Assembly (NCBI GenBank): GCA_964016885.1
Contig: OZ024759.1
Span: 5,599,794-5,663,793, forward strand
Source: Eledone cirrhosa
Taxonomy: Eukaryota > Mollusca > Cephalopoda > Octopoda > Eledonidae
DNA length: 64,000 bases
Direction of reading: 5' to 3'
Positions 1-12,690 of this stretch are shown piece by piece. Position numbers and translations under genes: made by a program. Below the pieces are notes generated by a model that did no database searches, was not told where the DNA came from, and saw only the letters and a list, made by a program, of their open reading frames with translations. Each line of letters begins with the position of its first letter. The stretch's first letter is position 1.

Positions 1-1681
1 TTCTTTTAAGTTCATGGTATTAGCTGTCAGAAGTAACTCCACTGTTGGTGAGAATTCATTTAAGTTCATGGTACTAGCTGTCAGAAGTAACTCCAATGTT
101 GGTGAGAATTCATTTAAGTTCATGGTATTAGCTGTCAGAAGGAACTCCACTGTTGGTGAGAATTCATTTAAGTTCATGGTATTAGCTGTCAGAAGTAACT
201 CCACTGTTGGTGAGAATTCATTTAAGTTCATGGTACTAGCTGTCAGAAGTAACTCCAATGTTGGTGAGAATTCATTTAAGTTCATGGTATTAGCTGTCAG
301 AAGTAACTCCACTGTTGGTGAGAATTCATTTAAGTCATGGTATTAGCTGTCAGAAGTAACTCCAATGTTGGTGAGAATTCATTTAAGTTCATGGTATTAG
401 CTGTCAGAAGTAACTCCACTGTTGGTGAGAATTCATTTAAGTTCATGGTATTAGCTGTCAGAAGTAACTCCACTGTTGGTGAGAATTCATTTAAGTTCAT
501 GGTACTAGCTGTCAGAAGTAACTCCAATGTTGGTGAGAATTCATTTAAGTTCATGGTATTAGCTGTCAGAATTAACTCCACTGTTGGTGAGAATTCATTT
601 AAGTTCATGGTATTAGCTGTCAGAAGGAACTCCAATGTTGGTGAGAATTCATTTAAGTCATGGTACTAGCTGTCAGAAGAAACTCCACTGTTGGTGAGAA
701 TTCATTTAAGTTCATGGTATTAGCTGTCAGAAGGAACGCCACTGTTGGTGAGAATTCATTTAAGTTCATGGTATTAGCTGTCAGAAGTAACTCCACTGTT
801 GGTGAGAATTCATTTAAGTTCATGGTACTAGCTGTCAGAAGTAACTCCAATGTTGGTGAGAATTCATTTAAGTCATGGTACTAGCTGTCAGAAGTAACTC
901 CACTGTTGGTGAGAATTCATTTAAGTTCATGGTATTAGCTGTCAGAAGTAACTCCACTGTTGGTGAGAATTCATTTAAGTCATGGTATTAGCTGTCAGAA
1001 GTAACTCCAATGTTGGTGAGAATTCATTTAAGTTCATGGTATTAGCTGTCAGAAGTAACTCCACTGTTGGTGAGAATTCATTTAAGTTCATGGTATTAGC
1101 TGTCAGAAGTAACCCCACTGTTGGTGAGAATTCATTTAAGTTCATGGTACTAGCTGTCAGAAGTAACTCCACTGTTGGTGAGAATTCATTTAAGTTTATG
1201 GTATTAGCTGTCAGAAGTAACTCCAATGTTGGTGAGAATTCATTTAAGTTCATGGTATTAGCTGTCAGAAGTAACTCCAATGTTGGTGAGAATTCATTTA
1301 AGTTCATGTTATTAGCTGTCAGAAGTAACTCCACTGTTGGTGAGAATTCATTTAAGTTCATGGTACTAGCTGTCAGAAGTAACTCCACTGTTGGTGAGAA
1401 TTCATTTAAGTTCATGGTATTAGTTTGTCAGAAGTAACTCCACTGTTGGTGAGAATTCATTTAAGTCATGGTATTAGCTGTCAGAAGTAACTCCAATGTT
1501 GGTGAGAATTCATTTAATTTCATGGTATTAGCTGTCAGAAGTAACTCCACTGTTGGTGAGAATTCATTTAAGTTCATGGTATTAGCTGTCAGAAGTAACT
1601 CCACTGTTGGTGAGAATTCATTTAAGTTCATGGTACTAGCTGTCAGAAGTAACTCCACTGTTGGTGAGAATTCATTTAAGT

Positions 1682-4320
1682 TCATGGTATTAGCTGTCAG
1701 AAGTAACTCCACTGTTGGTGAGAATTCATTTAAGTCATGGTATTAGCTGTCAGAAGTAACTCCATTGTTGGTGAGAATTCATTTAAGTCATGGTACTAGC
1801 TGTCAGAAATAACTCCACTGTTGGTGAGAATTCATTTAAGTTCATGGTATTAGTTTGTCAGAAGTAACTCCACTGTTGGTGAGAATTCATTTAAGTCATG
1901 GTATTAGTTGTCAGAAGTAACTCCAATGTTGGTGAGAATTCATTTAAGTTCATGGTACTAGCTGTCAGAAGTAACTCCATTGTTGGTGAGAATTCATTTA
2001 AGTTCATGGTACTAGCTGTCAGAAGTAACTCCACTGTTGGTGAGAATTCATTTAAGTTCATGGTATTAGTTTGTCAGAAGTAACTCCACTGTTGGTGAGA
2101 ATTCATTTAAGTTCATGGTATTAGCTGTCAGAAGTCACTCCACTGTTGGTGAGAATTCATTTAAGTTCATGGTACTAGCTGTCAGAAGTAACCCCAATAT
2201 TGGTGAGAATTCATTTAAGTTCATGGTATTAGCTGTCAGAAGTCACTCCAATGTTGGTGAGAATTCATTTAAGTTCATGGTATTAGCTGTCAGAAGTAAC
2301 TCCACTGTTGGTGAGAATTCATTTAAGTTCATGGTATTAGCTGTCAGAAGTAACTCCACTGTTGGTGAGAATTCATTTAAGTTCATGGTATTAGCTGTCA
2401 GAAGTAACTCCACTGTTGGTGAGAATTCATTTAAGTTCATGGTACTAGCTGTCAGAAGTAACTCCAATGTTGGTGAGAATTCATTTAAGTTCATGGTATT
2501 AGCTGTCAGAAGGAACTCCACTGTTGGTGAGAATTCATTTAAGTTCATGGTATTAGCTGTCAGAAGTAACTCCACTGTTGGTGAGAATTCATTTAAGTTC
2601 ATGGTACTAGCTGTCAGAAGTAACTCCAATGTTGGTGAGAATTCATTTAAGTTCATGGTATTAGCTGTCAGAAGTAACTCCACTGTTGGTGAGAATTCAT
2701 TTAAGTCATGGTATTAGTTTGTCAGAAGTAACTCCACTGTTGGTGAGAATTCATTTAAGTTCATGGTACTAGCTGTCAGAAGTAACTCCACTGTTGGTGA
2801 GAATTCATTTAAGTTCATGGTATTAGTTTGTCAGAAGTAACTCCACTGTTGGTGAGAATTCATTTAAGTCATGGTATTAGCTGTCAGAAGTAACTCCAAT
2901 GTTGGTGAGAATTCATTTAATTTCATGGTATTAGCTGTCAGAAGTAACTCCACTGTTGGTGAGAATTCATTTAAGTTCATGGTATTAGCTGTCAGAAGTA
3001 ACTCCACTGTTGGTGAGAATTCATTTAAGTTCATGGTACTAGCTGTCAGAAGTAACTCCACTGTTGGTGAGAATTCATTTAAGTTCATGGTATTAGTTTG
3101 TCAGAAGTAACTCCACTGTTGGTGAGAATTCATTTAAGTCATGGTATTAGTTGTCAGAAGTAACTCCAATGTTGGTGAGAATTCATTTAAGTTCATGGTA
3201 TTAGCTGTCAGAAGTAACTCCAATGTTGGTGAGAATTCATTTAAGTTCATGGTATTAGCTGTCAGAAGTAACTCCACTGTTGGTGAGAATTCATTTAAGT
3301 CATGGTATTAGCTGTCAGAAGTAACTCCATTGTTGGTGAGAATTCATTTAAGTCATGGTACTAGCTGTCAGAAATAACTCCACTGTTGGTGAGAATTCAT
3401 TTAAGTTCATGGTATTAGTTTGTCAGAAGTAACTCCACTGTTGGTGAGAATTCATTTAAGTCATGGTATTAGTTGTCAGAAGTAACTCCAATGTTGGTGA
3501 GAATTCATTTAAGTTCATGGTACTAGCTGTCAGAAGTAACTCCATTGTTGGTGAGAATTCATTTAAGTTCATGGTACTAGCTGTCAGAAGTAACTCCACT
3601 GTTGGTGAGAATTCATTTAAGTTCATGGTATTAGTTTGTCAGAAGTAACTCCACTGTTGGTGAGAATTCATTTAAGTTCATGGTATTAGCTGTCAGAAGT
3701 CACTCCACTGTTGGTGAGAATTCATTTAAGTTCATGGTACTAGCTGTCAGAAGTAACCCCAATATTGGTGAGAATTCATTTAAGTTCATGGTATTAGCTG
3801 TCAGAAGTCACTCCAATGTTGGTGAGAATTCATTTAAGTTCATGGTATTAGCTGTCAGAAGTAACTCCACTGTTGGTGAGAATTCATTTAAGTTCATGGT
3901 ATTAGCTGTCAGAAGTAACTCCACTGTTGGTGAGAATTCATTTAAGTTCATGGTATTAGCTGTCAGAAGTAACTCCACTGTTGGTGAGAATTCATTTAAG
4001 TTCATGGTACTAGCTGTCAGAAGTAACTCCAATGTTGGTGAGAATTCATTTAAGTTCATGGTATTAGCTGTCAGAAGGAACTCCACTGTTGGTGAGAATT
4101 CATTTAAGTTCATGGTATTAGCTGTCAGAAGTAACTCCACTGTTGGTGAGAATTCATTTAAGTTCATGGTACTAGCTGTCAGAAGTAACTCCAATGTTGG
4201 TGAGAATTCATTTAAGTTCATGGTATTAGCTGTCAGAAGTAACTCCACTGTTGGTGAGAATTCATTTAAGTCATGGTATTAGTTTGTCAGAAGTAACTCC
4301 ACTGTTGGTGAGAATTCATT
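1682..4320. repeat. 1,565-bp internal duplication (29 monomers minus 1 bp)
   Basis: Bases from about 1,682 to 2,755 recur at about 3,247 to 4,320 with a constant offset of 1,565. The matched run includes the CCATTG monomer on a 53-bp junction, the AGAAATAACTCC monomer, and the 11-monomer block carrying CCCCAATATTGG (2,115-2,717 and 3,680-4,282). Outside these limits the monomer types stop matching. Edges are good to about one monomer. Confidence 0.8.
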
Positions 4321-4536
4321 TAAGTCATGGTATTAGTTGTCAGAAGTAACTCCAATGTTGGTGAGAATTCATTTAAGTTCATGGTACTAGCTGTCAGAAG
4401 TAACTCCATTGTTGGTGAGAATTCATTTAAGTTCATGGTATTAGCTGTCAGAAGTAACTCCACTGTTGGTGAGAATTCATTTAAGTTCATGGTACAAGCT
4501 GTCAGAAGTAACTCCACTGTTGGTGAGAATTCATTT

Positions 4537-4547
4537 AAGTGTCATGG
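4537..4547. repeat. 55-bp monomer with AAGTGTCATGG junction, first of seven
   Basis: One extra base at the monomer junction gives AAGTGTCATGG instead of AAGTTCATGG. It recurs at 10,958, 14,789, 19,751, 24,390, 25,577 and 32,806. Every left-domain super-repeat copy has one, and copy 5 has two because of its internal duplication. It is absent from the right domain, which makes it a good family-1 marker. Confidence 0.88.
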
Positions 4548-4749
4548 TATTAGCTGTCAGAAGTAACTCCAATGTTGGTGAGAATTCATTTAAGTTCATG
4601 GTATTAGCTGTCAGAAGTAACTCCACTGTTGGTGAGAATTCATTTAAGTTCATGGTATTAGCTGTCAGAAGTAACTCCACTGTTGGTGAGAATTCATTTA
4701 AGTTCATGGTACTAGCTGTCAGAAGTAACTCCACTGTTGGTGAGAATTC

Positions 4750-6470
4750 ATTTAAGTTCATGGTATTAGTTTGTGAGAAGTAACTCCACTGTTGGTGAGA
4801 ATTCATTTAAGTCATGGTATTAGCTGTCAGAAGTAACTCCAATGTTGGTGAGAATTCATTTAAGTTCATGGTATTAGCTTTCAGAAGTAACTCCACTGTT
4901 GGTGAGAATTCATTTAAGTTCATGGTATTAGCTGTCAGAAGTAACTCCACTGTTGGTGAGAATTCATTTAAGTTCATGGTACTAGCTGTCAGAAGTAACT
5001 CCACTGTTGGTGAGAATTCATTTAAGTTCATGGTATTAGTTTGTCAGAAGTAACTCCACTGTTGGTGAGAATTCATTTAAGTCATGGTACTAGCTGTCAG
5101 AAGTAACTCCACTGTTGGTGAGAATTCATTTAAGTTCATGGTATTAGCTGTCAGAAGGAACGCCACTGTTGGTGAGAATTCATTTAAGTTCATGGTATTA
5201 GCTGTCAGAAGTAACTCCACTGTTGGTGAGAATTCATTTAAGTTCATGGTACTAGCTGTCAGAAGTAACTCCAATGTTGGTGGGAATTCATTTAAGTTCA
5301 TGGTATTAGCTGTCAGAAGGAACTCCACTGTTGGTGAGAATTCATTTAAGTTCATGGTATTAGCTGTCAGAAGTAACTTCACTGTTGGTGAGAATTCATT
5401 TAAGTTCATGGTACTAGCTGTCAGAATTAACTCCACTGTTGGTGAGAATTCATTTAAGTTCATGGTATTAGCTGTCAGAAGTCACTCCAATGTTGGTGAG
5501 AATTCATTTAAGTTCATGGTATTAGCTGTCAGAAGTAACTCCACTGTTGGTGAGAATTCATTTAAGTTCATGGTATTAGCTGTCAGAAGTAACTCCACTG
5601 TTGGTGAGAATTCTTTTAAGTTCATGGTATTAGCTGTCAGAAGTAACTCCACTGTTGGTGAGAATTCATTTAAGTTCATGGTACTAGCTGTCAGAAGTAA
5701 CTCCAATGTTGGTGAGAATTCATTTAAGTTCATGGTATTAGCTGTCAGAAGTAACTCCACTGTTGGTGAGAATTCATTTAAGTTCATGGTACTAGCTGTC
5801 AGAAGTAACTCCACTGTTGGTGAGAATTCATTTAAGTTCATGGTATTAGTTTGTGAGAAGTAACTCCACTGTTGGTGAGAATTCATTTAAGTCATGGTAT
5901 TAGCTGTCAGAAGTAACTCCAATGTTGGTGAGAATTCATTTAAGTTCATGGTATTAGCTTTCAGAAGTAACTCCACTGTTGGTGAGAATTCATTTAAGTT
6001 CATGGTATTAGCTGTCAGAAGTAACTCCACTGTTGGTGAGAATTCATTTAAGTTCATGGTACTAGCTGTCAGAAGTAACTCCACTGTTGGTGAGAATTCA
6101 TTTAAGTTCATGGTATTAGTTTGTCAGAAGTAACTCCACTGTTGGTGAGAATTCATTTAAGTCATGGTACTAGCTGTCAGAAGTAACTCCACTGTTGGTG
6201 AGAATTCATTTAAGTTCATGGTATTAGCTGTCAGAAGGAACGCCACTGTTGGTGAGAATTCATTTAAGTTCATGGTATTAGCTGTCAGAAGTAACTCCAC
6301 TGTTGGTGAGAATTCATTTAAGTTCATGGTACTAGCTGTCAGAAGTAACTCCAATGTTGGTGGGAATTCATTTAAGTTCATGGTATTAGCTGTCAGAAGG
6401 AACTCCACTGTTGGTGAGAATTCATTTAAGTTCATGGTATTAGCTGTCAGAAGTAACTTCACTGTTGGTG
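4750..6470. repeat. 1,080-bp tandem duplication (exactly 20 monomers)
   Basis: The TTTGTGAGAAG monomer (near 4,770 and 5,850), the TTAGCTTTCAG block (from 4,814 and 5,894) and the GGAACGCC/TTGGTGGGAATTC block (from 5,084 and 6,164) all recur at an offset of 1,080. The second copy stops matching just after AACTTCACTG, at about 6,470, where it carries an extra TTGGTGGGAATTC and then joins a different series of monomers. Confidence 0.8.
5084..5463. repeat. Seven-monomer run with TTGGTGGGAATTC and AACTTCACTG, left-domain marker block
   Basis: A run of ordinary 54-bp monomers carries, in order, GGAACGCC, a plain monomer, CCAATG with TTGGTGGGAATTC, GGAAC, AACTTCACTG and AGAATTAACT. It recurs at 6,164 (altered end), 11,505, 15,012, 20,298, 26,124, 27,312 and 33,029. 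The order of rare variants is kept, so the block is inherited as a unit and is not rebuilt from independent mutations. In the 33,029 copy one monomer reads TTAGCTCTCAG. Confidence 0.8.
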
Positions 6471-6648
6471 GGAATTCATTTAAGTTCATGGTACTAGCTG
6501 TCAGAAGTAACTCCAATGTTGGTGAGAATTCATTTAAGTTCATGGTATTAGCTGTCAGAATTAACTCCACTGTTGGTGAGAATTCATTTAAGTTCATGGT
6601 ATTAGCTGTCAGAAGGAACTCCAATGTTGGTGAGAATTCATTTAAGTC

Positions 6649-9600
6649 ATGGTACTAGCTGTCAGAAGAAACTCCACTGTTGGTGAGAATTCATTTAAGT
6701 TCATGGTATTAGCTGTCAGAAGGAACGCCACTGTTGGTGAGAATTCATTTAAGTTCATGGTATTAGCTGTCAGAAGTAACTCCACTGTTGGTGAGAATTC
6801 ATTTAAGTTCATGGTACTAGCTGTCAGAAGTAACTCCAATGTTGGTGAGAATTCATTTAAGTCATGGTACTAGCTGTCAGAAGTAACTCCACTGTTGGTG
6901 AGAATTCATTTAAGTTCATGGTATTAGTTTGTCAGAAGTAACTCCACTGTTGGTGAGAATTCATTTAAGTCATGGTATTAGTTGTCAGAAGTAACTCCAA
7001 TGTTGGTGAGAATTCATTTAAGTTCATGGTATTAGCTGTCAGAAGTAACTCCACTGTTGGTGAGAATTCATTTAAGTTCATGGTACTAGCTGTCAGAAGT
7101 AACTCCACTGTTGGTGAGAATTCATTTAAGTTCATGGTATTAGTTTGTCAGAAGTAACTCCACTGTTGGTGAGAATTCATTTAAGTCATGGTACTAGCTG
7201 TCAGATGTAACTCCAATGTTGGTGAGAATTCATTTAAGTTCATGGTATTAGCTGTCAGAAGTAACTCCACTGTTGGTGAGAATTCATTTAAGTTCATGGT
7301 ACTAGCTGTCAGAAGTAACTCCAATGTTGGTGAGAATTCATTTAAGTTCATGGTATTAGCTGTCAGAAGTAACTCCACTGTTGGTGAGAATTCATTTAAG
7401 TCATGGTATTAGCTGTCAGAAGTAACTCCAATGTTGGTGAGAATTCATTTAAGTTCATGGTATTAGCTGTCAGAAGTAACTCCACTGTTGGTGAGAATTC
7501 ATTTAAGTTCATGGTATTAGCTGTCAGAAGTAACCCCACTGTTGGTGAGAATTCATTTAAGTTCATGGTACTAGCTGTCAGAAGTAACTCCACTGTTGGT
7601 GAGAATTCATTTAAGTTTATGGTATTAGCTGTCAGAAGTAACTCCAATGTTGGTGAGAATTCATTTAAGTTCATGGTATTAGCTGTCAGAAGTAACTCCA
7701 ATGTTGGTGAGAATTCATTTAAGTTCATGTTATTAGCTGTCAGAAGTAACTCCACTGTTGGTGAGAATTCATTTAAGTTCATGGTACTAGCTGTCAGAAG
7801 TAACTCCACTGTTGGTGAGAATTCATTTAAGTTCATGGTATTAGTTTGTCAGAAGTAACTCCACTGTTGGTGAGAATTCATTTAAGTCATGGTATTAGCT
7901 GTCAGAAGTAACTCCAATGTTGGTGAGAATTCATTTAATTTCATGGTATTAGCTGTCAGAAGTAACTCCACTGTTGGTGAGAATTCATTTAAGTTCATGG
8001 TATTAGCTGTCAGAAGTAACTCCACTGTTGGTGAGAATTCATTTAAGTTCATGGTACTAGCTGTCAGAAGTAACTCCACTGTTGGTGAGAATTCATTTAA
8101 GTTCATGGTATTAGTTTGTCAGAAGTAACTCCACTGTTGGTGAGAATTCATTTAAGTCATGGTATTAGTTGTCAGAAGTAACTCCAATGTTGGTGAGAAT
8201 TCATTTAAGTTCATGGTATTAGCTGTCAGAAGTAACTCCAATGTTGGTGAGAATTCATTTAAGTTCATGGTATTAGCTGTCAGAAGTAACTCCACTGTTG
8301 GTGAGAATTCATTTAAGTCATGGTATTAGCTGTCAGAAGTAACTCCATTGTTGGTGAGAATTCATTTAAGTCATGGTACTAGCTGTCAGAAATAACTCCA
8401 CTGTTGGTGAGAATTCATTTAAGTTCATGGTATTAGTTTGTCAGAAGTAACTCCACTGTTGGTGAGAATTCATTTAAGTCATGGTATTAGTTGTCAGAAG
8501 TAACTCCAATGTTGGTGAGAATTCATTTAAGTTCATGGTACTAGCTGTCAGAAGTAACTCCATTGTTGGTGAGAATTCATTTAAGTTCATGGTACTAGCT
8601 GTCAGAAGTAACTCCACTGTTGGTGAGAATTCATTTAAGTTCATGGTATTAGTTTGTCAGAAGTAACTCCACTGTTGGTGAGAATTCATTTAAGTTCATG
8701 GTATTAGCTGTCAGAAGTCACTCCACTGTTGGTGAGAATTCATTTAAGTTCATGGTACTAGCTGTCAGAAGTAACCCCAATATTGGTGAGAATTCATTTA
8801 AGTTCATGGTATTAGCTGTCAGAAGTCACTCCAATGTTGGTGAGAATTCATTTAAGTTCATGGTATTAGCTGTCAGAAGTAACTCCACTGTTGGTGAGAA
8901 TTCATTTAAGTTCATGGTATTAGCTGTCAGAAGTAACTCCACTGTTGGTGAGAATTCATTTAAGTTCATGGTATTAGCTGTCAGAAGTAACTCCACTGTT
9001 GGTGAGAATTCATTTAAGTTTATGGTATTAGCTGTCAGAAGTAACTCCAATGTTGGTGAGAATTCATTTAAGTTCATGGTATTAGCTGTCAGAAGTAACT
9101 CCAATGTTGGTGAGAATTCATTTAAGTTCATGTTATTAGCTGTCAGAAGTAACTCCACTGTTGGTGAGAATTCATTTAAGTTCATGGTACTAGCTGTCAG
9201 AAGTAACTCCACTGTTGGTGAGAATTCATTTAAGTTCATGGTATTAGTTTGTCAGAAGTAACTCCACTGTTGGTGAGAATTCATTTAAGTCATGGTATTA
9301 GCTGTCAGAAGTAACTCCAATGTTGGTGAGAATTCATTTAATTTCATGGTATTAGCTGTCAGAAGTAACTCCACTGTTGGTGAGAATTCATTTAAGTTCA
9401 TGGTATTAGCTGTCAGAAGTAACTCCACTGTTGGTGAGAATTCATTTAAGTTCATGGTACTAGCTGTCAGAAGTAACTCCACTGTTGGTGAGAATTCATT
9501 TAAGTTCATGGTATTAGTTTGTCAGAAGTAACTCCACTGTTGGTGAGAATTCATTTAAGTCATGGTATTAGTTGTCAGAAGTAACTCCAATGTTGGTGAG

Positions 9601-12600
9601 AATTCATTTAAGTTCATGGTATTAGCTGTCAGAAGTAACTCCAATGTTGGTGAGAATTCATTTAAGTTCATGGTATTAGCTGTCAGAAGTAACTCCACTG
9701 TTGGTGAGAATTCATTTAAGTCATGGTATTAGCTGTCAGAAGTAACTCCATTGTTGGTGAGAATTCATTTAAGTCATGGTACTAGCTGTCAGAAATAACT
9801 CCACTGTTGGTGAGAATTCATTTAAGTTCATGGTATTAGTTTGTCAGAAGTAACTCCACTGTTGGTGAGAATTCATTTAAGTCATGGTATTAGTTGTCAG
9901 AAGTAACTCCAATGTTGGTGAGAATTCATTTAAGTTCATGGTACTAGCTGTCAGAAGTAACTCCATTGTTGGTGAGAATTCATTTAAGTTCATGGTACTA
10001 GCTGTCAGAAGTAACTCCACTGTTGGTGAGAATTCATTTAAGTTCATGGTATTAGTTTGTCAGAAGTAACTCCACTGTTGGTGAGAATTCATTTAAGTTC
10101 ATGGTATTAGCTGTCAGAAGTCACTCCACTGTTGGTGAGAATTCATTTAAGTTCATGGTACTAGCTGTCAGAAGTAACCCCAATATTGGTGAGAATTCAT
10201 TTAAGTTCATGGTATTAGCTGTCAGAAGTCACTCCAATGTTGGTGAGAATTCATTTAAGTTCATGGTATTAGCTGTCAGAAGTAACTCCACTGTTGGTGA
10301 GAATTCATTTAAGTTCATGGTATTAGCTGTCAGAAGTAACTCCACTGTTGGTGAGAATTCATTTAAGTTCATGGTATTAGCTGTCAGAAGTAACTCCACT
10401 GTTGGTGAGAATTCATTTAAGTTCATGGTACTAGCTGTCAGAAGTAACTCCAATGTTGGTGAGAATTCATTTAAGTTCATGGTATTAGCTGTCAGAAGGA
10501 ACTCCACTGTTGGTGAGAATTCATTTAAGTTCATGGTATTAGCTGTCAGAAGTAACTCCACTGTTGGTGAGAATTCATTTAAGTTCATGGTACTAGCTGT
10601 CAGAAGTAACTCCAATGTTGGTGAGAATTCATTTAAGTTCTTGGTATTAGCTGTCAGAAGTAACTCCACTGTTGGTGAGAATTCATTTAAGTCATGGTAT
10701 TAGTTTGTCAGAAGTAACTCCACTGTTGGTGAGAATTCATGTAAGTCATGGTATTAGTTGTCAGAAGTAACTCCAATGTTGGTGAGAATTCATTTAAGTT
10801 CATGGTACTAGCTGTCAGAAGTAACTCCATTGTTGGTGAGAATTCATTTAAGTTCATGGTATTAGCTGTCAGAAGTAACTCCACTGTTGGTGAGAATTCA
10901 TTTAAGTTCATGGTACTAGCTGTCAGAAGTAACTCCACTGTTGGTGAGAATTCATTTAAGTGTCATGGTATTAGCTGTCAGAAGTAACTCCAATGTTGGT
11001 GAGAATTCATTTAAGTTCATGGTATTAGCTGTCAGAAGTAACTCCACTGTTGGTGAGAATTCATTTAAGTTCATGGTATTAGCTGTCAGAAGTAACTCCA
11101 CTGTTGGTGAGAATTCATTTAAGTTCATGGTACTAGCTGTCAGAAGTAACTCCACTGCTGGTGAGAATTCATTTAAGTTCATGGTATTAGTTTGTGAGAA
11201 GTAACTCCACTGTTGGTGAGAATTCATTTAAGTCATGGTATTAGCTGTCAGAAGTAACTCCAATGTTGGTGAGAATTCATTTAAGTTCATGGTATTAGCT
11301 TTCAGAAGTAACTCCACTGTTGGTGAGAATTCATTTAAGTTCATGGTATTAGCTGTCAGAAGTAACTCCACTGTTGGTGAGAATTCATTTAAGTTCATGG
11401 TACTAGCTGTCAGAAGTAACTCCACTGTTGGTGAGAATTCATTTAAGTTCATGGTATTAGTTTGTCAGAAGTAACTCCACTGTTGGTGAGAATTCATTTA
11501 AGTCATGGTACTAGCTGTCAGAAGTAACTCCACTGTTGGTGAGAATTCATTTAAGTTCATGGTATTAGCTGTCAGAAGGAACGCCACTGTTGGTGAGAAT
11601 TCATTTAAGTTCATGGTATTAGCTGTCAGAAGTAACTCCACTGTTGGTGAGAATTCATTTAAGTTCATGGTACTAGCTGTCAGAAGTAACTCCAATGTTG
11701 GTGGGAATTCATTTAAGTTCATGGTATTAGCTGTCAGAAGGAACTCCACTGTTGGTGAGAATTCATTTAAGTTCATGGTATTAGCTGTCAGAAGTAACTT
11801 CACTGTTGGTGAGAATTCATTTAAGTTCATGGTACTAGCTGTCAGAATTAACTCCACTGTTGGTGAGAATTCATTTAAGTTCATGGTATTAGCTGTCAGA
11901 AGTCACTCCAATGTTGGTGAGAATTCATTTAAGTTCATGGTATTAGCTGTCAGAAGTAACTCCACTGTTGGTGAGAATTCATTTAAGTTCATGGTATTAG
12001 CTGTCAGAAGTAACTCCACTGTTGGTGAGAATTCTTTTAAGTTCATGGTATTAGCTGTCAGAAGTAACTCCACTGTTGGTGAGAATTCATTTAAGTTCAT
12101 GGTACTAGCTGTCAGAAGTAACTCCAATGTTGGTGAGAATTCATTTAAGTTCATGGTATTAGCTGTCAGAAGGAACTCCACTGTTGGTGAGAATTCATTT
12201 AAGTTCATGGTATTAGCTGTCAGAAGTAACTCCACTGTTGGTGAGAATTCATTTAAGTTCATGGTACTAGCTGTCAGAAGTAACTCCAATGTTGGTGAGA
12301 ATTCATTTAAGTTCATGGTATTAGCTGTCAGAAGTAACTCCACTGTTGGTGAGAATTCATTTAAGTCATGGTATTAGCTGTCAGAAGTAACTCCAATGTT
12401 GGTGAGAATTCATTTAAGTTCATGGTATTAGCTGTCAGAAGTAACTCCACTGTTGGTGAGAATTCATTTAAGTTCATGGTATTAGCTGTCAGAAGTAACT
12501 CCACTGTTGGTGAGAATTCATTTAAGTTCATGGTACTAGCTGTCAGAAGTAACTCCAATGTTGGTGAGAATTCATTTAAGTTCATGGTATTAGCTGTCAG

Positions 12601-12690
12601 AATTAACTCCACTGTTGGTGAGAATTCATTTAAGTTCATGGTATTAGCTGTCAGAAGGAACTCCAATGTTGGTGAGAATTCATTTAAGTC
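6649..12690. repeat. Super-repeat copy 2, left domain (about 6.0 kb)
   Basis: The start block matches 660 with an offset of 5,989. The CAGATGTAAC block is at 7,188. From 7,403 to about 11.9 kb it parallels 982 to about 5.4 kb at an offset of 6,421 bp. Inside, the offset changes to 6,583 and back (at about 8.3-9.3 kb), a compensated three-monomer shift. It has two CCCCAATATTGG blocks (from 8698 and 10,101, spaced 1,403 bp) and one TTAGCTTTCAG block (11,235). At 10,639 the ATG of one monomer is changed to TTG. Confidence 0.75.

Larger units (their letters stand above)
660..6648. repeat. Super-repeat copy 1, left domain (about 6.0 kb)
   Basis: The copy begins at the block whose first monomer carries AGAAGAAACTCC, followed by a GGAACGCC monomer. 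That pair of monomers marks the start of every copy. It lacks the CAGATGTAAC block found in the later copies: only about 107 bp (875-981) separate blocks that are about 540 bp apart elsewhere. It has two CCCCAATATTGG blocks (from 2115 and 3680), explained by an internal 1,565-bp duplication, and two TTAGCTTTCAG blocks (from 4814 and 5894), explained by a 1,080-bp duplication. Confidence 0.75.
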
